Positions 9,783-19,210 of a stretch of DNA of 64,000 nt are shown here, piece by piece. Origin of the DNA: Microbulbifer sp. YPW16 (GTDB taxonomy: Bacteria > Pseudomonadota > Gammaproteobacteria > Pseudomonadales > Cellvibrionaceae); NCBI RefSeq assembly GCF_021290385.1, contig NZ_CP089928.1:1038501-1102500 (forward strand), given 5' to 3'. Every line of letters starts with the position of its first letter. The stretch's first letter is position 1. The notes under the pieces are model-generated. The model saw only the letters and a list, made by a program, of their open reading frames with translations, searched no databases and was not told the DNA's origin. The position numbers and the translations under genes are program-made.

Positions 9783-11141
9783 TTATCCCGCGCCGGTAGA
9801 GGGCTCGACCGACTGCAGGCGGGAGTCACGCCACCAGATATAAGTGGCCAGCAGGACGGCCGGTATGCCCAGGATTGCCGCGTAAACAAAGAACTCGGCA
9901 TATCCCTGGGTGTCCACGACGATCCCGGAGAAGGCACTGATAAACTTGCCCGGCAGGGTCATTAGTGAACTGAACAGCGCATACTGGGTGGCGGTGTACT
10001 CCTGGTTCACCAGGCTTGAGAGGTAGGCAATAAAGACAGTGTTGGATATCCCGGCGCTGACGTTATCCGCACTGATCACCAGCGCCAGCCACGCTTTCTC
10101 CGGGCCGATCAGGGCCAGGTTGGCGAACAGCAGGTTAGTTGCAGCCACCAGTATCGCACCCAGGATCAGCGGCCGCAGGATGCCGTAGTGCACCACCAGC
10201 AAGCCCCCCAGGTAGGCCCCCAGGATGGAGAAGAAGAAGCCGTATACCTTCACGATCTGGGCGATATCCGTCTTCGAGAACCCCAGGTCCAGGTAAAAGG
10301 GGTTGGCCATCACCCCCATGGCCAGGTCACTGACACGGTAGATGCCGATAAACAGCAGCAGCACCAGCGCAAAGCGGCCGTTGCGCTGGAAGAACTCCAG
10401 GAAGGGACATACCACCGCGCGGACAAACCACTCCTTGATCGGCCCGTGCGTGCCACTGCCCATGATCCGGTCGACCCAGGTGTGCTCGAACGGCTCGGCC
10501 AGGTTCTCCGCGCGGGTATGGTCCGGCTCGGCGATCAACAGGGTGGTGATGATGCCCACACCCATCAGGCCCGCCATGCTGATGTAGGAAGAAGACCAGT
10601 CCCAGATATCCGCCAGGAATAGCGCTCCGCCACCAGCCACAAGCAACGCCACCCGGTAACCGAATACATAATTGGCCGCCATGGCCCCCTGCAGCTCTTC
10701 CCGCACAGACTCGATCCGGTAGGCGTCGATCACCACATCCTGGGAAGCGGCGCAGAAGGCGATGACCACCGACACCACGGCAATCTTTACCAGGGCCAGC
10801 TGCGGATTGATCTGGGACAGCGCCAGTAAGCCCAGCGCGACCCCCAGTTGCGACACCACCATCCAGCTGCGGCGCTTGCCCATCCAGCGGGTAAGGAACG
10901 GCAGGCGGAGGTGGTCGATAACCGGTGCCCAGGCAAACTTGATCGAGTAAGTGAGGCCCACCAGGGCAAAGAAACCGATGGTGGTCTTGCTGACACCGTA
11001 ATCGGTCAGCCAGGCAGAGAGGGTGGAAAATACCAGCAGGAACGGCAGCCCGGCAGAAAAGCCGAGGAAAAACATCGCCAGCACACGGGGTTTGAGGTAA
11101 ACCCGCATTGCCTGTCCCCAAGAAAGCGTCTGTTCTGGCAT
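9783..11141 (-). CDS. ampG: AmpG-family muropeptide permease (MFS)
   Basis: This 452-aa inner-membrane transporter starts MPEQTLSWGQAMRVYLKPRVLAM and has at least 12 hydrophobic segments. AmpG hallmarks are GFSAGLPFLLVFSTLSAWL, an SQDVVIDAYRIE segment near residue 135 and the C-terminal SNTVFIAYLSSLVN...ATQYALFSSLMTL. The family imports GlcNAc-anhydroMurNAc peptides for cell-wall recycling. With ampD and ampE at 14523-16096, this links the region to recycling and beta-lactamase signalling, although no ampR or ampC is in the window. The relatively long cytoplasmic loop around 215-240 is typical. Confidence 0.92.
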   Translation of the reverse strand: MPEQTLSWGQAMRVYLKPRVLAMFFLGFSAGLPFLLVFSTLSAWLTDYGVSKTTIGFFALVGLTYSIKFAWAPVIDHLRLPFLTRWMGKRRSWMVVSQLGVALGLLALSQINPQLALVKIAVVSVVIAFCAASQDVVIDAYRIESVREELQGAMAANYVFGYRVALLVAGGGALFLADIWDWSSSYISMAGLMGVGIITTLLIAEPDHTRAENLAEPFEHTWVDRIMGSGTHGPIKEWFVRAVVCPFLEFFQRNGRFALVLLLFIGIYRVSDLAMGVMANPFYLDLGFSKTDIAQIVKVYGFFFSILGAYLGGLLVVHYGILRPLILGAILVAATNLLFANLALIGPEKAWLALVISADNVSAGISNTVFIAYLSSLVNQEYTATQYALFSSLMTLPGKFISAFSGIVVDTQGYAEFFVYAAILGIPAVLLATYIWWRDSRLQSVEPSTGAG

Positions 11142-11223
11142 GCCGCTGCGTTGTCCTTGTTATCCGTTAATTCCCGGTCGACTGTTTCCTGCAAACCAAC
11201 TGATCCGGTGCCGGCACTAACCG

Positions 11224-11814
11224 TTAGCGCCCCCAGACCACTTCCAGCTCCGCCTCCGCCAGCTTGTTGGCGTTCACCTGGAAACCCACCTGCGCGGGCG
11301 TTGCATCCTGGTCGAGGGGCAACTGCTCCACCCCCAGCGCATAGATACGGAACTGGTAGCGGTGGTCGCCGTCGCCCTTGGGCGGACAGGCACCGCCGTA
11401 GCCCGGGCTGCCGTAATCATTGCGCACCTGGATTGCCTCCGGCACCAGCCCGTTCTTGGGGGTACCCGCCCCCTCCGCCAGGCTGGTGGTGCCAGCGGGG
11501 ATATTGAACATCACCCAGTGCCACCAGCCACTGCCAGTGGGCGCATCCGGGTCATACACCATCAGGGCATAACTCCGGGTTCCCTCGGGCGCACCACTCC
11601 AGCTCAGCTGCGGAGAGAGGTTCTCCCCACCACAGCCATGGTACACATGCTCCATGGGCATGCGTTCACCGGGACCGAGGCTGTCCGAAGACAGTACCAG
11701 CTCGGCGGCGGATACTGATGCGGCAAACAACGCCAGGATGGCGGACGCCACCAGTTTAGCAGTCCGCACCGGCTGGATGCGGCGCTGCGATGAAACAGCT
11801 TGGCCAGGTTTCAT
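11224..11814 (-). CDS. YbhB/YbcL-type PEBP (Raf kinase inhibitor-like) protein, exported
   Basis: Starting at ATG 11814 gives 196 aa with a signal peptide (KLVASAILALFAASVSA). Upstream in-frame codons would lie inside the preceding gene. The PEBP fold signature is present: LSPQLSWSGAPEGTRSYALMVYDPDAPT (ligand-site DPDAP) and the GGACPPKGDGDHRYQFRIYAL strand. Bacterial homologues bind small anions but have no established role; this one should be periplasmic. The ATG overlaps the TGA of the upstream dehydratase-like gene by 4 bases, so the two are translationally coupled. Confidence 0.92.
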   Translation of the reverse strand: MKPGQAVSSQRRIQPVRTAKLVASAILALFAASVSAAELVLSSDSLGPGERMPMEHVYHGCGGENLSPQLSWSGAPEGTRSYALMVYDPDAPTGSGWWHWVMFNIPAGTTSLAEGAGTPKNGLVPEAIQVRNDYGSPGYGGACPPKGDGDHRYQFRIYALGVEQLPLDQDATPAQVGFQVNANKLAEAELEVVWGR

Positions 11815-12803
11815 GATTCTGTTGCCTCCTCTGCAAATAGGGACGCCGCGCGTTCCAGGTCCATATTGCCGCCACTCAGTACCAGCACCACATTTTTGTC
11901 CCTGAAGCGGGCAGGATGTTCCAGCACCGCTGCCAGTGGCACTGCCGCAGACGGCTCCACCAGTTGCTTGGTGCGTGTCCACAGCAGCTGCATGGCATCG
12001 ACGATGCCCTGCTCGCTTACGGTAACTATATCCTTCACCGTTTCCCGGATCAGGGCAAAGTTGCGCTGCCCCAGAGTCGTGCGCAATCCATCGGCAATGG
12101 TATCCGCAGTCTGCGAAGTGACATGGGTGCCGCTGCGCAATGAGCGCTGGGCATCATCCGCCCCTGCGGGCTCGGCGCCCAGCACCAGCACTTCCGGTGC
12201 CATGGCTGCCATGGCCAGCCCGGTACCCGCCAGCAGGCCGCCACCGCCGACCGGCGTGAGGACGATATCCGGGTTGAAACCCCGGGCGCGACTCTGCTCA
12301 ATTATTTCCAGTGCCACCGTGCCCTGCCCCGCGATGATGCGGCTGTCGTCGAAAGGCGGCACAACATGGGCGCCGGTACTTTCCACCACTTTGCGCAGCG
12401 CTGCCTCACGGTCCTGCAGGGTCGGGCCGCAGAGCACGATCTCGGCGCCGTAACCCGCAACCGCCGCGCGCTTGGCCAGCGGCGCCGTGTCCGGCATCAC
12501 CACAGTACAGGCCAGGCCGCGCGCAGCCGCTGCCCAGGCCAGCGCGGCGCCGTGATTCCCGGAGGAATGGGTCGCCACCATACTGGTCCCCGCGGGCAAA
12601 TGGCACAGGGCGTTACTGGCACCGCGGGCCTTGAAGGCACCGGTCTTCTGCAGGTGTTCACATTTGAAAAAGAGATGAGCGCCACAGATACGATCGATCT
12701 GCGCACTGGTGATCAGGGGTGTGCGGTGAATCCGCTCCGCAATCGCCTGGGCAGCGCTGAAAATGTCAGCGCTGCCCGGCAAGTCGAGATTTTCATCAGG
12801 CAT
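11811..12803 (-). CDS. PLP-dependent serine/threonine dehydratase-like (or serine racemase-like) enzyme
   Basis: This 330-aa fold-type II PLP enzyme has Schiff-base lysine K58 in the motif KTGAFKARGA. The phosphate-loop SSGNHGAALAWAA follows, then the glycine loop GGGGLLAG near 187 and SGGN near the C-terminus. Length without an ACT regulatory domain matches catabolic threonine/serine dehydratase and serine racemase, which cannot be separated by eye. Likely reactions are deamination of L-Ser/L-Thr to the 2-oxoacid or racemisation of serine. It is coupled to the downstream PEBP gene. Confidence 0.88.
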   Translation of the reverse strand: MPDENLDLPGSADIFSAAQAIAERIHRTPLITSAQIDRICGAHLFFKCEHLQKTGAFKARGASNALCHLPAGTSMVATHSSGNHGAALAWAAAARGLACTVVMPDTAPLAKRAAVAGYGAEIVLCGPTLQDREAALRKVVESTGAHVVPPFDDSRIIAGQGTVALEIIEQSRARGFNPDIVLTPVGGGGLLAGTGLAMAAMAPEVLVLGAEPAGADDAQRSLRSGTHVTSQTADTIADGLRTTLGQRNFALIRETVKDIVTVSEQGIVDAMQLLWTRTKQLVEPSAAVPLAAVLEHPARFRDKNVVLVLSGGNMDLERAASLFAEEATES

Positions 12804-12885
12804 AGCAGGTACGGGAAATCCAAGTCTCTGAATAGTTTACCGCACCCTGCCGCGGCCGGGCGCTCGGCGCAACCTTATCGAAACG

Positions 12886-14316
12886 TCAACGCAACCAGCG
12901 CAAGAGCTTGAACTTGCGGGCGGTGAACGGGGCATAGCGCAGGTCCAGGTCAAAGGCATAGCCGCGCTTCATTACCGCCTTGTAGTGGCTGAAAGTCCGG
13001 AAACCATGCTCGCCGTGATAGGCGCCCATGCCACTCTGGCCCACGCCGCCAAACGGCAGTTCGTGCACGGCCATAAACATCATGCAGTCATTCACACACG
13101 CGTTACCGGAACTACAACGCGCCAGGATGCGATCGGCAGTGGCACTGTCATCGGAGAACACATACAGGGCCAGCGGTTTCTCGCGCCGGTTGACGAAATC
13201 CTCCGCTTCACGGAAATCGTCCAGCTCGATCACCGGTAACACCGGGCCGAAAATTTCTTCCTGCATCACCTTGGCATCGATGCCGGTACCGCGCAGCAGT
13301 GTCGGCGCAACATAGCGGTCAGCGATATCGACCTGGCCGCCCCAGGCAACATTACCCTCCGCCACATACGCCGCCAGCCGCTCGGTATGGCGACGATTGA
13401 CGATTCGCCCGTAGTCAGGGGACTGGCGCGGGTCTTCGCCAAACATGCTGCGTACTTCCGCCTCGATAGCCGGCACCAGTCGTTCCGCCGTGGCGCGGGT
13501 ACAGAGCACATAGTCCGGGGCGATACAGGTCTGCCCGGCATTGGTGAACTTGCCCCAGGCAATACGCCGGGCGGTAACCGTGATGTCCGCGTCGTCGGCG
13601 ACAATACAGGGGCTCTTGCCCCCCAGTTCCAGGGTGACGGGAGTCAGGTGGCGGGCGGCCGCCTGCATGACGATCTTGCCCACGCGCCCGCCGCCGGTAT
13701 AGAGAATATGGTCCCAGCGCTGCTCCAGCAGGTCAGTGGTTTCCGGCACGCCCCCCTCAACACAGGCGAAGGCATCGCTGTCGAGGTAGCGTGACAGCAA
13801 CCCTGCCACCAGCGCTGACGTGGCCGGCGCCATTTCGGAGGGCTTGATTACCGCGCAGTTTCCGGCGGCAATCGCGGGGACCAGCGGCGACAGCAACAGC
13901 TGCAGCGGATAATTCCAGGCCCCGATGATCAGCACCACTCCCAGTGGTTCGGGCTGCACATAACTGCGCCCCGGCTGTGCTACCAGTGGTGTCGATACCC
14001 GCCGCGGCTTCACCCAGTTTTTCAGGCGCTTGAGTGCATGGTCGATGTCCCCGCAGGTAGCGGAGACCTCGGTCATAAAGCCTTCCTGGGGAGCCTTGTT
14101 CAGGTCTTCCCGCAGTGCCTGCAGGAATCGGGATTCATTCTCCACCAGCATTTTGCGCAGCTGGCGCAGCTGCTGCCGGCGCCAGGACAGGCTGGATGTG
14201 GTGCCGCTGCTGAAATAGGTGCGCAGGCCCCCAACCAGCGCAGCGGAATTGGGGGATGGGCCCTGGCCGGATCCATCGTCAGAGCCCAGCCGGGGCTCAA
14301 GGGTTTCAGCTTCCAT
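12886..14316 (-). CDS. Class-3 aldehyde dehydrogenase
   Basis: This 476-aa NAD(P)-dependent aldehyde dehydrogenase is of the short ALDH3 type (coniferyl/fatty aldehyde). Catalytic residues are N135 in GAWNYP, E230 in LELGGKSP and C264 in NAGQTCIAPDYVL. The class-3 C-terminal segment LPFGGVGQSGMGAYHG is intact. The C-terminal extension ending FTARKFKLLRWLR is basic and may associate with the membrane, as in fatty aldehyde dehydrogenases. The substrate is not determined. It stands alone between the racemase-like gene and ampE. Confidence 0.92.
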   Translation of the reverse strand: MEAETLEPRLGSDDGSGQGPSPNSAALVGGLRTYFSSGTTSSLSWRRQQLRQLRKMLVENESRFLQALREDLNKAPQEGFMTEVSATCGDIDHALKRLKNWVKPRRVSTPLVAQPGRSYVQPEPLGVVLIIGAWNYPLQLLLSPLVPAIAAGNCAVIKPSEMAPATSALVAGLLSRYLDSDAFACVEGGVPETTDLLEQRWDHILYTGGGRVGKIVMQAAARHLTPVTLELGGKSPCIVADDADITVTARRIAWGKFTNAGQTCIAPDYVLCTRATAERLVPAIEAEVRSMFGEDPRQSPDYGRIVNRRHTERLAAYVAEGNVAWGGQVDIADRYVAPTLLRGTGIDAKVMQEEIFGPVLPVIELDDFREAEDFVNRREKPLALYVFSDDSATADRILARCSSGNACVNDCMMFMAVHELPFGGVGQSGMGAYHGEHGFRTFSHYKAVMKRGYAFDLDLRYAPFTARKFKLLRWLR

Positions 14317-14522
14317 CTAGATTTGCTCGCCCTTCATCAGTGTTGTCATTGTTTTTCTATCGGTACAGAGCAGTTTGTCCACAGCCAACTGGTGTCCATT
14401 ACGCTCGCCTTCAGGCGGCAATATCCGAGTCCGCCCGGGGGCAAGTCAAGGCACAAAAAGGAACAAAGTTCTAAACTAGGCACCAGTTCACCAAAACCTG
14501 TTCCAGCCTTGACAGGCCAAAA

Positions 14523-15401
14523 TCAATAGCCGAACAGCACCGCCAGGGCCAGCACTGTCACCCATAGTAGCAGTGAGCGCGACAGCAGCGACTGCAGGCC
14601 CTCGAGCTGGGCTCCACAGAATCTCTGGGCCTCTGCCACTTCCCCGCCAACGCTGCACTGGCTGGCATCGATACCGCCGAGCGCACCTTCCAGATAGGCT
14701 TCGAGCACCTCCGCGGTATCACGCTCGCGGCAGGTCAGGCACTGTCGCCAGGCCTGGTAGCAACCGGCGAAGTTGCCCACGATGGCAAAACTGAACCCCA
14801 TTACCCTGACCGGCAGCCACTCCAGCAGCCACAGCCAGCGTGACGCGGTGGCCTCGTCAGCGGTACCCCGCGTCTCGTCGGCGTAGAGCGCACTCAACCG
14901 GAACAGTAACGCCCCGGGAATCCCCAGCAGCAGGAACCAGAACAGCACGGCAAACAGTCGCTCGAACGCCAGGTAGGCGGAGCCACGGAAAACCTGTTCA
15001 TGCAACTGCTGCGGGCCACCTGGCTCCTCGTGCAGGTCACGGATCAGGGGGGCCGCAGCCGCCCGGGCCTGCTCCAGGTCGCCGCGGTACCAGGCCCGCA
15101 GGTAATCGGACAGCATTTCGTTGAAGTTGCCCCGGCCGAGGCAGTAGAGAAGAAGGATTACGCCGAGTGCCAGCGTACCCAGCCAGCCCATGGCGACTTC
15201 TGCCAGCACCATCAGCACCGCCGCCAACAGAACCGCCGGATATACCGTCGCTGCGAGGCGCAGGCCCGCGTTCTGTTGCATGGCCTTGCGGCCGGCAATG
15301 TTTTGCCGCCAGCGCGCGAACCAGCCGTCATGGTGAACCGGCTTCCCGGAGCCCCAGAGTTGCACCAGGGCCAGGGTCAGTAAAACGATGATCAGTGCCA
15401 T
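14523..15401 (-). CDS. ampE: AmpE, inner-membrane modulator of AmpD signalling
   Basis: This 292-aa protein has hydrophobic segments at about 1-16, 50-65, 70-88, 140-170 and the C-terminus (LLLWVTVLALAVLFGY). Family segments are YCLGRGNFNEMLSDYLRAWYRGDL and EWLPVRVMGFSFAIVGNF. AmpE is a polytopic membrane protein found with AmpD and proposed to take part in sensing cell-wall state. It lies about 100 bases downstream of ampD on the same strand, the standard ampDE order. Confidence 0.93.
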   Translation of the reverse strand: MALIIVLLTLALVQLWGSGKPVHHDGWFARWRQNIAGRKAMQQNAGLRLAATVYPAVLLAAVLMVLAEVAMGWLGTLALGVILLLYCLGRGNFNEMLSDYLRAWYRGDLEQARAAAAPLIRDLHEEPGGPQQLHEQVFRGSAYLAFERLFAVLFWFLLLGIPGALLFRLSALYADETRGTADEATASRWLWLLEWLPVRVMGFSFAIVGNFAGCYQAWRQCLTCRERDTAEVLEAYLEGALGGIDASQCSVGGEVAEAQRFCGAQLEGLQSLLSRSLLLWVTVLALAVLFGY

Positions 15402-15499
15402 ACGTTATTCTCAATATAAGCTCTCCCAGAGTCAGAGAATAACGCCATGGGCGAGCAGAAAAAACCTCCCCGGCCCGCCAGTGCCCAATCCGGGGGAGA

Positions 15500-16096
15500 T
15501 CAGCCGGCTGTCTGGCGCAGCGTCTCCACCTCGGCCAGGTATCGCCGCCAGTCAAACCCCGGGCCCGGGTCGAGCTTGCGACCGGGAGCTATGTCGGAGT
15601 GGCCGGTGATGGTTTCCGGGGTAATTCCCGGGTAGGCACGCATGATCGCCACGGTGGCACGCGCAAGGGAGTGGTACTGGGCGTCGGTATAGGTATCCGT
15701 ATCCAGGCCTTCCAGCTCGATACCAATGGAAAAGTCATTGCACCCTTCCCGGCCACAGAAACTGGATTGTCCTGCATGCCACGCACGCCGGTCGAATGGT
15801 ACGTACTGGGTTACTTCGCCGGTACGGTTGATCAGCAGGTGCGCCGAGACTTTCAGCTCGCCGATCTCTTCAAAGTAGGGGTGGGCCGAGGTATCCAGGT
15901 GACCCTGGAAGAAGTCGTCGATCCAGGAGCCACCGTACTGCCCCGGGGGGAGGCTGATGCAGTGGATTACCAGCAGGTCTATGTCGCCCCCGGCGGGGCG
16001 CTCGTTACAGTGGGGGCTGGGTACCCGGCGGGCGCCGCTAAGCCAGCCGGATTCTACCTGTTGGTCCACGCCCTGCCCTCCTTCAAACACTGGCAC
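15500..16096 (-). CDS. ampD: 1,6-anhydro-N-acetylmuramyl-L-alanine amidase AmpD
   Basis: This 198-aa cytoplasmic zinc amidase cleaves the stem peptide from anhydro-MurNAc during wall recycling. Zinc ligands are H45 (LLVIHCISLPP), H166 and D176 (GHSDIAPGRKLDPGP), with catalytic E near residue 128 (FSIGIELEG). These match the spacing of the Citrobacter enzyme. The start is GTG. A second GTG two codons later has a better-spaced GGAG and may be the true start. Loss of AmpD raises anhydro-muropeptides, which AmpG supplies (9783-11141). Confidence 0.96.
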   Translation of the reverse strand: MPVFEGGQGVDQQVESGWLSGARRVPSPHCNERPAGGDIDLLVIHCISLPPGQYGGSWIDDFFQGHLDTSAHPYFEEIGELKVSAHLLINRTGEVTQYVPFDRRAWHAGQSSFCGREGCNDFSIGIELEGLDTDTYTDAQYHSLARATVAIMRAYPGITPETITGHSDIAPGRKLDPGPGFDWRRYLAEVETLRQTAG

Positions 16097-16176
16097 TCCA
16101 ATCGCGGTTGCAGGACATTCTAGGGAAGCCCCGGGAGCATTGCCACAAGGCTTGCCCGCGGGGCAGCGGATCCCTT

Positions 16177-18702
16177 TTAACTCACCGGCTCCGCGGCAGG
16201 CTCATCCACCTCGACCGCAATCTTTGTCTCGCCAATATTGCCCATCACATAACGCAGGGCCCGCTCGAACAACGGCCCATCCTCAAGGGGCTTGAGGTTA
16301 CCGCTGCGCAGCGCATGGGCCAGCTCCAGGCGCGAGTACACCGCCACCTTCACGCCGCTGCGGTTTACAAACATAAACTGGTCCAGGTCGCGGATGATCG
16401 CCGCCAGGCGGCAGCGGGTTGGGTGGCTGTCCCCAGGCTGCAGCATGAACCAGCTGCCCTTCAGGTGGTAGGTCTGGCGCCAGTGCTCATCGGTGTTGGC
16501 GATGGCAGGCAGCTCCTGTTGCGGGGGAACCACCGCCTCGCGCGACAGGCGATCCAGCTCTTCCGGGGCCGGCAGGTCCGTCTCGCTGTCCTCCAGCTCA
16601 ACATTGTCCGCACTGGCAGCGGCTTCAGCCCCAGGGTGCGAGTCCGGCTCACGGTCGGGCAAGGGAGCCTCTTCCGCCCCCGGCTGCACCGCCGGGATTT
16701 TCATTACGCTGTCGGCCTCGCGCAGCAGCTCTTGCACCAGGCGTTCGCGGGTACGACGCTCCCGCTCGGACTCGACCCGGTCGGCCAGGCTCTGGCGCTC
16801 TCGGTAGAATGTATCCAGCCCACCCAGGAGACGCTCGAGCTCGGTCCGGTTAATGGACAGGGATTCCGCCCCGTCCTTCAACCTCTGCCGTAGCCCGGGC
16901 AGCAATTGCTGCATCTTGAAACTGCTTTCCGGCATCGGGGCGACGGCGCTCCAGACCAGGTCGCGGGCCGTCAGAACACTGCGGCGCCAGCTCTCGCTGT
17001 CAGTCCCCTCTTTCAGGCAGGCGCGGAACAACACATTATTCCAAACCCGGTTGAGCCAGATATGGACAATCCTGGGCAGCTGGCGCTCAGCGGTCAGCGC
17101 GTCGAATACTGCGGCGACACGCGCCTTGGCCGCCTCGATGCGGGCCTTGCCCTGCACTTCGTCGAGCGTGCGCTTTTCCATGATCCGCGCGCGCACGCGC
17201 TCGCGGGAAACAAAGGTATCGAAATCCTGGAGCAATTCCTGGAATACGCCCTCGTCATTCTCGAACTCCTGCAGGACCCGCTCGACAATCTGGCAGACCT
17301 CGCGATAGAAGCGGTCCTCGCGGTAATTATCCCGCGCCTGCCAGCCGATCGCCGCATCGGCCAGTGCGTTGAACAGCCGGCGCGCCGGGTGCCCGCCCTT
17401 GCTGAAAAAAGTCTTGTCGGCCACAGCCAGCTTGAGCAGGGGCAGCTGCAGGCGGATCAGCTGGACCTTGATCGGCTCCGCGAGGTTGCGGTCTTCCAGC
17501 ATGAAGGAGAACAGCATGTCCACCATGCGGATGACTTCAGTGTCCAGTTCCTCCAGCGAGGCTTTCTGCTGCGCCTGCACCAGCCGCTGTTCCAGCAGCG
17601 TATTGACGTTGAGCACTGTGCCGAGGGAAGAGGCTTCCATCGGTACAGTTACCTGCAGCTCACCGAGATGCTGCAACAGGTCCGGGGTGGCCAGCGAGGC
17701 TACACCGGGGGCGGCAGGGACCAGGCCGTAGCCGCCAGCCCCCTGGGCTCCGGGAGCATGGCCGCCACCGACAGGGGCAGCACCAGTCCCATGCGCTCCG
17801 GATGCATGGCCGCCGGCGGCGGGGACACCCCCTGGAGAATTGGATTGGTAACCCGGGAAGCCCGGTGATTGCGCCCCGGCGACATCCCCCTGCCCATCGG
17901 GAACCGGGCCTGCTGAAGGCTGGGCCGGTGTGCTCCGGCTGCCCGGCGGCGCCACCGGAGTCCGCGAGCCGCGGGACTGCGCGCGCCGCATCAACAAGGG
18001 GTCTTTCAGGTCCGGCAGCACACCTTTCTCGACCAGTACCTGGTTACATTTCCCGTAAAGCTCACCCAGTCGCACGGCAAGCAGCTTCTCGAACTTTTTC
18101 AGGACGATCAGGCGCGCCCGCAGGTGGATATCCAGGGGCTTCAGGGTCTTGCGCAGGGCGCGACAGATGGCCACAGGGGCCAGCGGCATATTGCCGTCGT
18201 AGACTTTCACCGGCAGCAGGGTATCCAGCCGCAGCGACATTTCCGCAATGGGACTGGCGAAATCCCGCCGCGCCGCTGCGATAATGCCCTTGAGGGCCAC
18301 CTGCTGCTCCAGGTCTTCATCTTCCACCAGCGCCAGCCCGGGCTCAGCCGGCTCTTCCGCCTCCTCCAGCGTACTGTCATCGGCCCCGGCCTCGGGGATC
18401 TCGGCGAAGCCCTGCCCCACCAGGTTGACAAAGCGGTCGATCAGGCGATGCCGTTCGAGCCTCAGGCTACGCAGGGCCTGGAAAATACCATCCTGCTCAT
18501 CCTGGCGGTTCACCTTTTCCGCCGTTTCGAACAGGCTGTCGTCAACCGCCGCGAAAACTTCTTTCATACGCGCGAATAACCAGCTTACGGCGGTGTCCCG
18601 TACAGCGCTCACCTCACGGGGAAGCGTGACCGGGCGGGTATTGCTGGGGCCTGGGCGGCCGCGGGAAAAGCTGACTACGCGGGGAAATTCATCAGTGCTC
18701 AT
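16177..18702 (-). CDS. DUF1631 family protein, first of two paralogues
   Basis: I start this at MSTDEFPRVVSF (18702) because GAGG lies eight bases upstream; an 11-codon longer frame has none. The 841-aa protein has no signal peptide or membrane segment. The helical N-terminal half (LIDRFVNLVGQGFAEI, CRALRKTLKPLDIHLRARLIVLKKFEK) is followed by a Gly/Pro/Ala-rich linker around 265-340. A conserved domain follows (VIRMVDMLFSFMLEDRNLAEPIK, FFSKGGHPARRLFNALADAAIGW). The C-terminal 90 residues (GSWFMLQPGDSHPTRCRLAAI) are shared with the neighbour. In Pseudomonas a single DUF1631 gene sits between ampD and nadC; its role is unknown. A PilZ-like C-terminus is possible but not demonstrated. Confidence 0.88.
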   Translation of the reverse strand: MSTDEFPRVVSFSRGRPGPSNTRPVTLPREVSAVRDTAVSWLFARMKEVFAAVDDSLFETAEKVNRQDEQDGIFQALRSLRLERHRLIDRFVNLVGQGFAEIPEAGADDSTLEEAEEPAEPGLALVEDEDLEQQVALKGIIAAARRDFASPIAEMSLRLDTLLPVKVYDGNMPLAPVAICRALRKTLKPLDIHLRARLIVLKKFEKLLAVRLGELYGKCNQVLVEKGVLPDLKDPLLMRRAQSRGSRTPVAPPGSRSTPAQPSAGPVPDGQGDVAGAQSPGFPGYQSNSPGGVPAAGGHASGAHGTGAAPVGGGHAPGAQGAGGYGLVPAAPGVASLATPDLLQHLGELQVTVPMEASSLGTVLNVNTLLEQRLVQAQQKASLEELDTEVIRMVDMLFSFMLEDRNLAEPIKVQLIRLQLPLLKLAVADKTFFSKGGHPARRLFNALADAAIGWQARDNYREDRFYREVCQIVERVLQEFENDEGVFQELLQDFDTFVSRERVRARIMEKRTLDEVQGKARIEAAKARVAAVFDALTAERQLPRIVHIWLNRVWNNVLFRACLKEGTDSESWRRSVLTARDLVWSAVAPMPESSFKMQQLLPGLRQRLKDGAESLSINRTELERLLGGLDTFYRERQSLADRVESERERRTRERLVQELLREADSVMKIPAVQPGAEEAPLPDREPDSHPGAEAAASADNVELEDSETDLPAPEELDRLSREAVVPPQQELPAIANTDEHWRQTYHLKGSWFMLQPGDSHPTRCRLAAIIRDLDQFMFVNRSGVKVAVYSRLELAHALRSGNLKPLEDGPLFERALRYVMGNIGETKIAVEVDEPAAEPVS

Positions 18703-19210
18703 ATAAGCCTCAAATCGTCGTCCTGACTCAGGCAAATTCCGTTTTATCGGCGATTCGGGGGAATGCCGGCTTGTCTACATTTTGTTCATTCTGGTTATTT
18801 CGCACCGGTGAAATTCGCTTGGCCGTAGGTTATCGCATGACGTTTGTGCGAAAATTGCACGGTCAAAACCTGACGAACCTCACACTTTTTATGGCTATTG
18901 GTGCGCTTTTGAAATATCCGCCACTGGCGTCTTGTTGGCAAGGTCCCGGGGCACACTTTTACGCCAAGTTAGTCGATTTTTTTCTAGGTATAGAATTAAA
19001 GTCAGTTTTGACAATCAACTGAAACGCCAACTTAGTACGTTAGTACCGATTAGACAGGGGGAATCAGGGGGTAAAAGGGTATCGGTCCGCCGCCGCCCGG
19101 GCGGGCCAGGCTACCGGAGCTGACTGCGGGATTGGGTACAGGGAGTCACCCCGCTACCGGGGAGGTAGCAGCCCCCGCGGATGCCTGGCCTGGCCAATGG
19201 GCCTTCAACA
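18703..19210. other. A+T-rich spacer between the two DUF1631 genes
   Basis: About 500 bases hold no credible ORF. The stretch 18780-19060 is markedly A+T-rich compared with the genes either side. It contains two similar segments, ACGCCAAGTTAG (18961-18972) and ACGCCAACTTAG (19023-19034). It presumably holds the promoter of the downstream paralogue on the minus strand, but no convincing -35/-10 pair was found. Confidence 0.45.
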
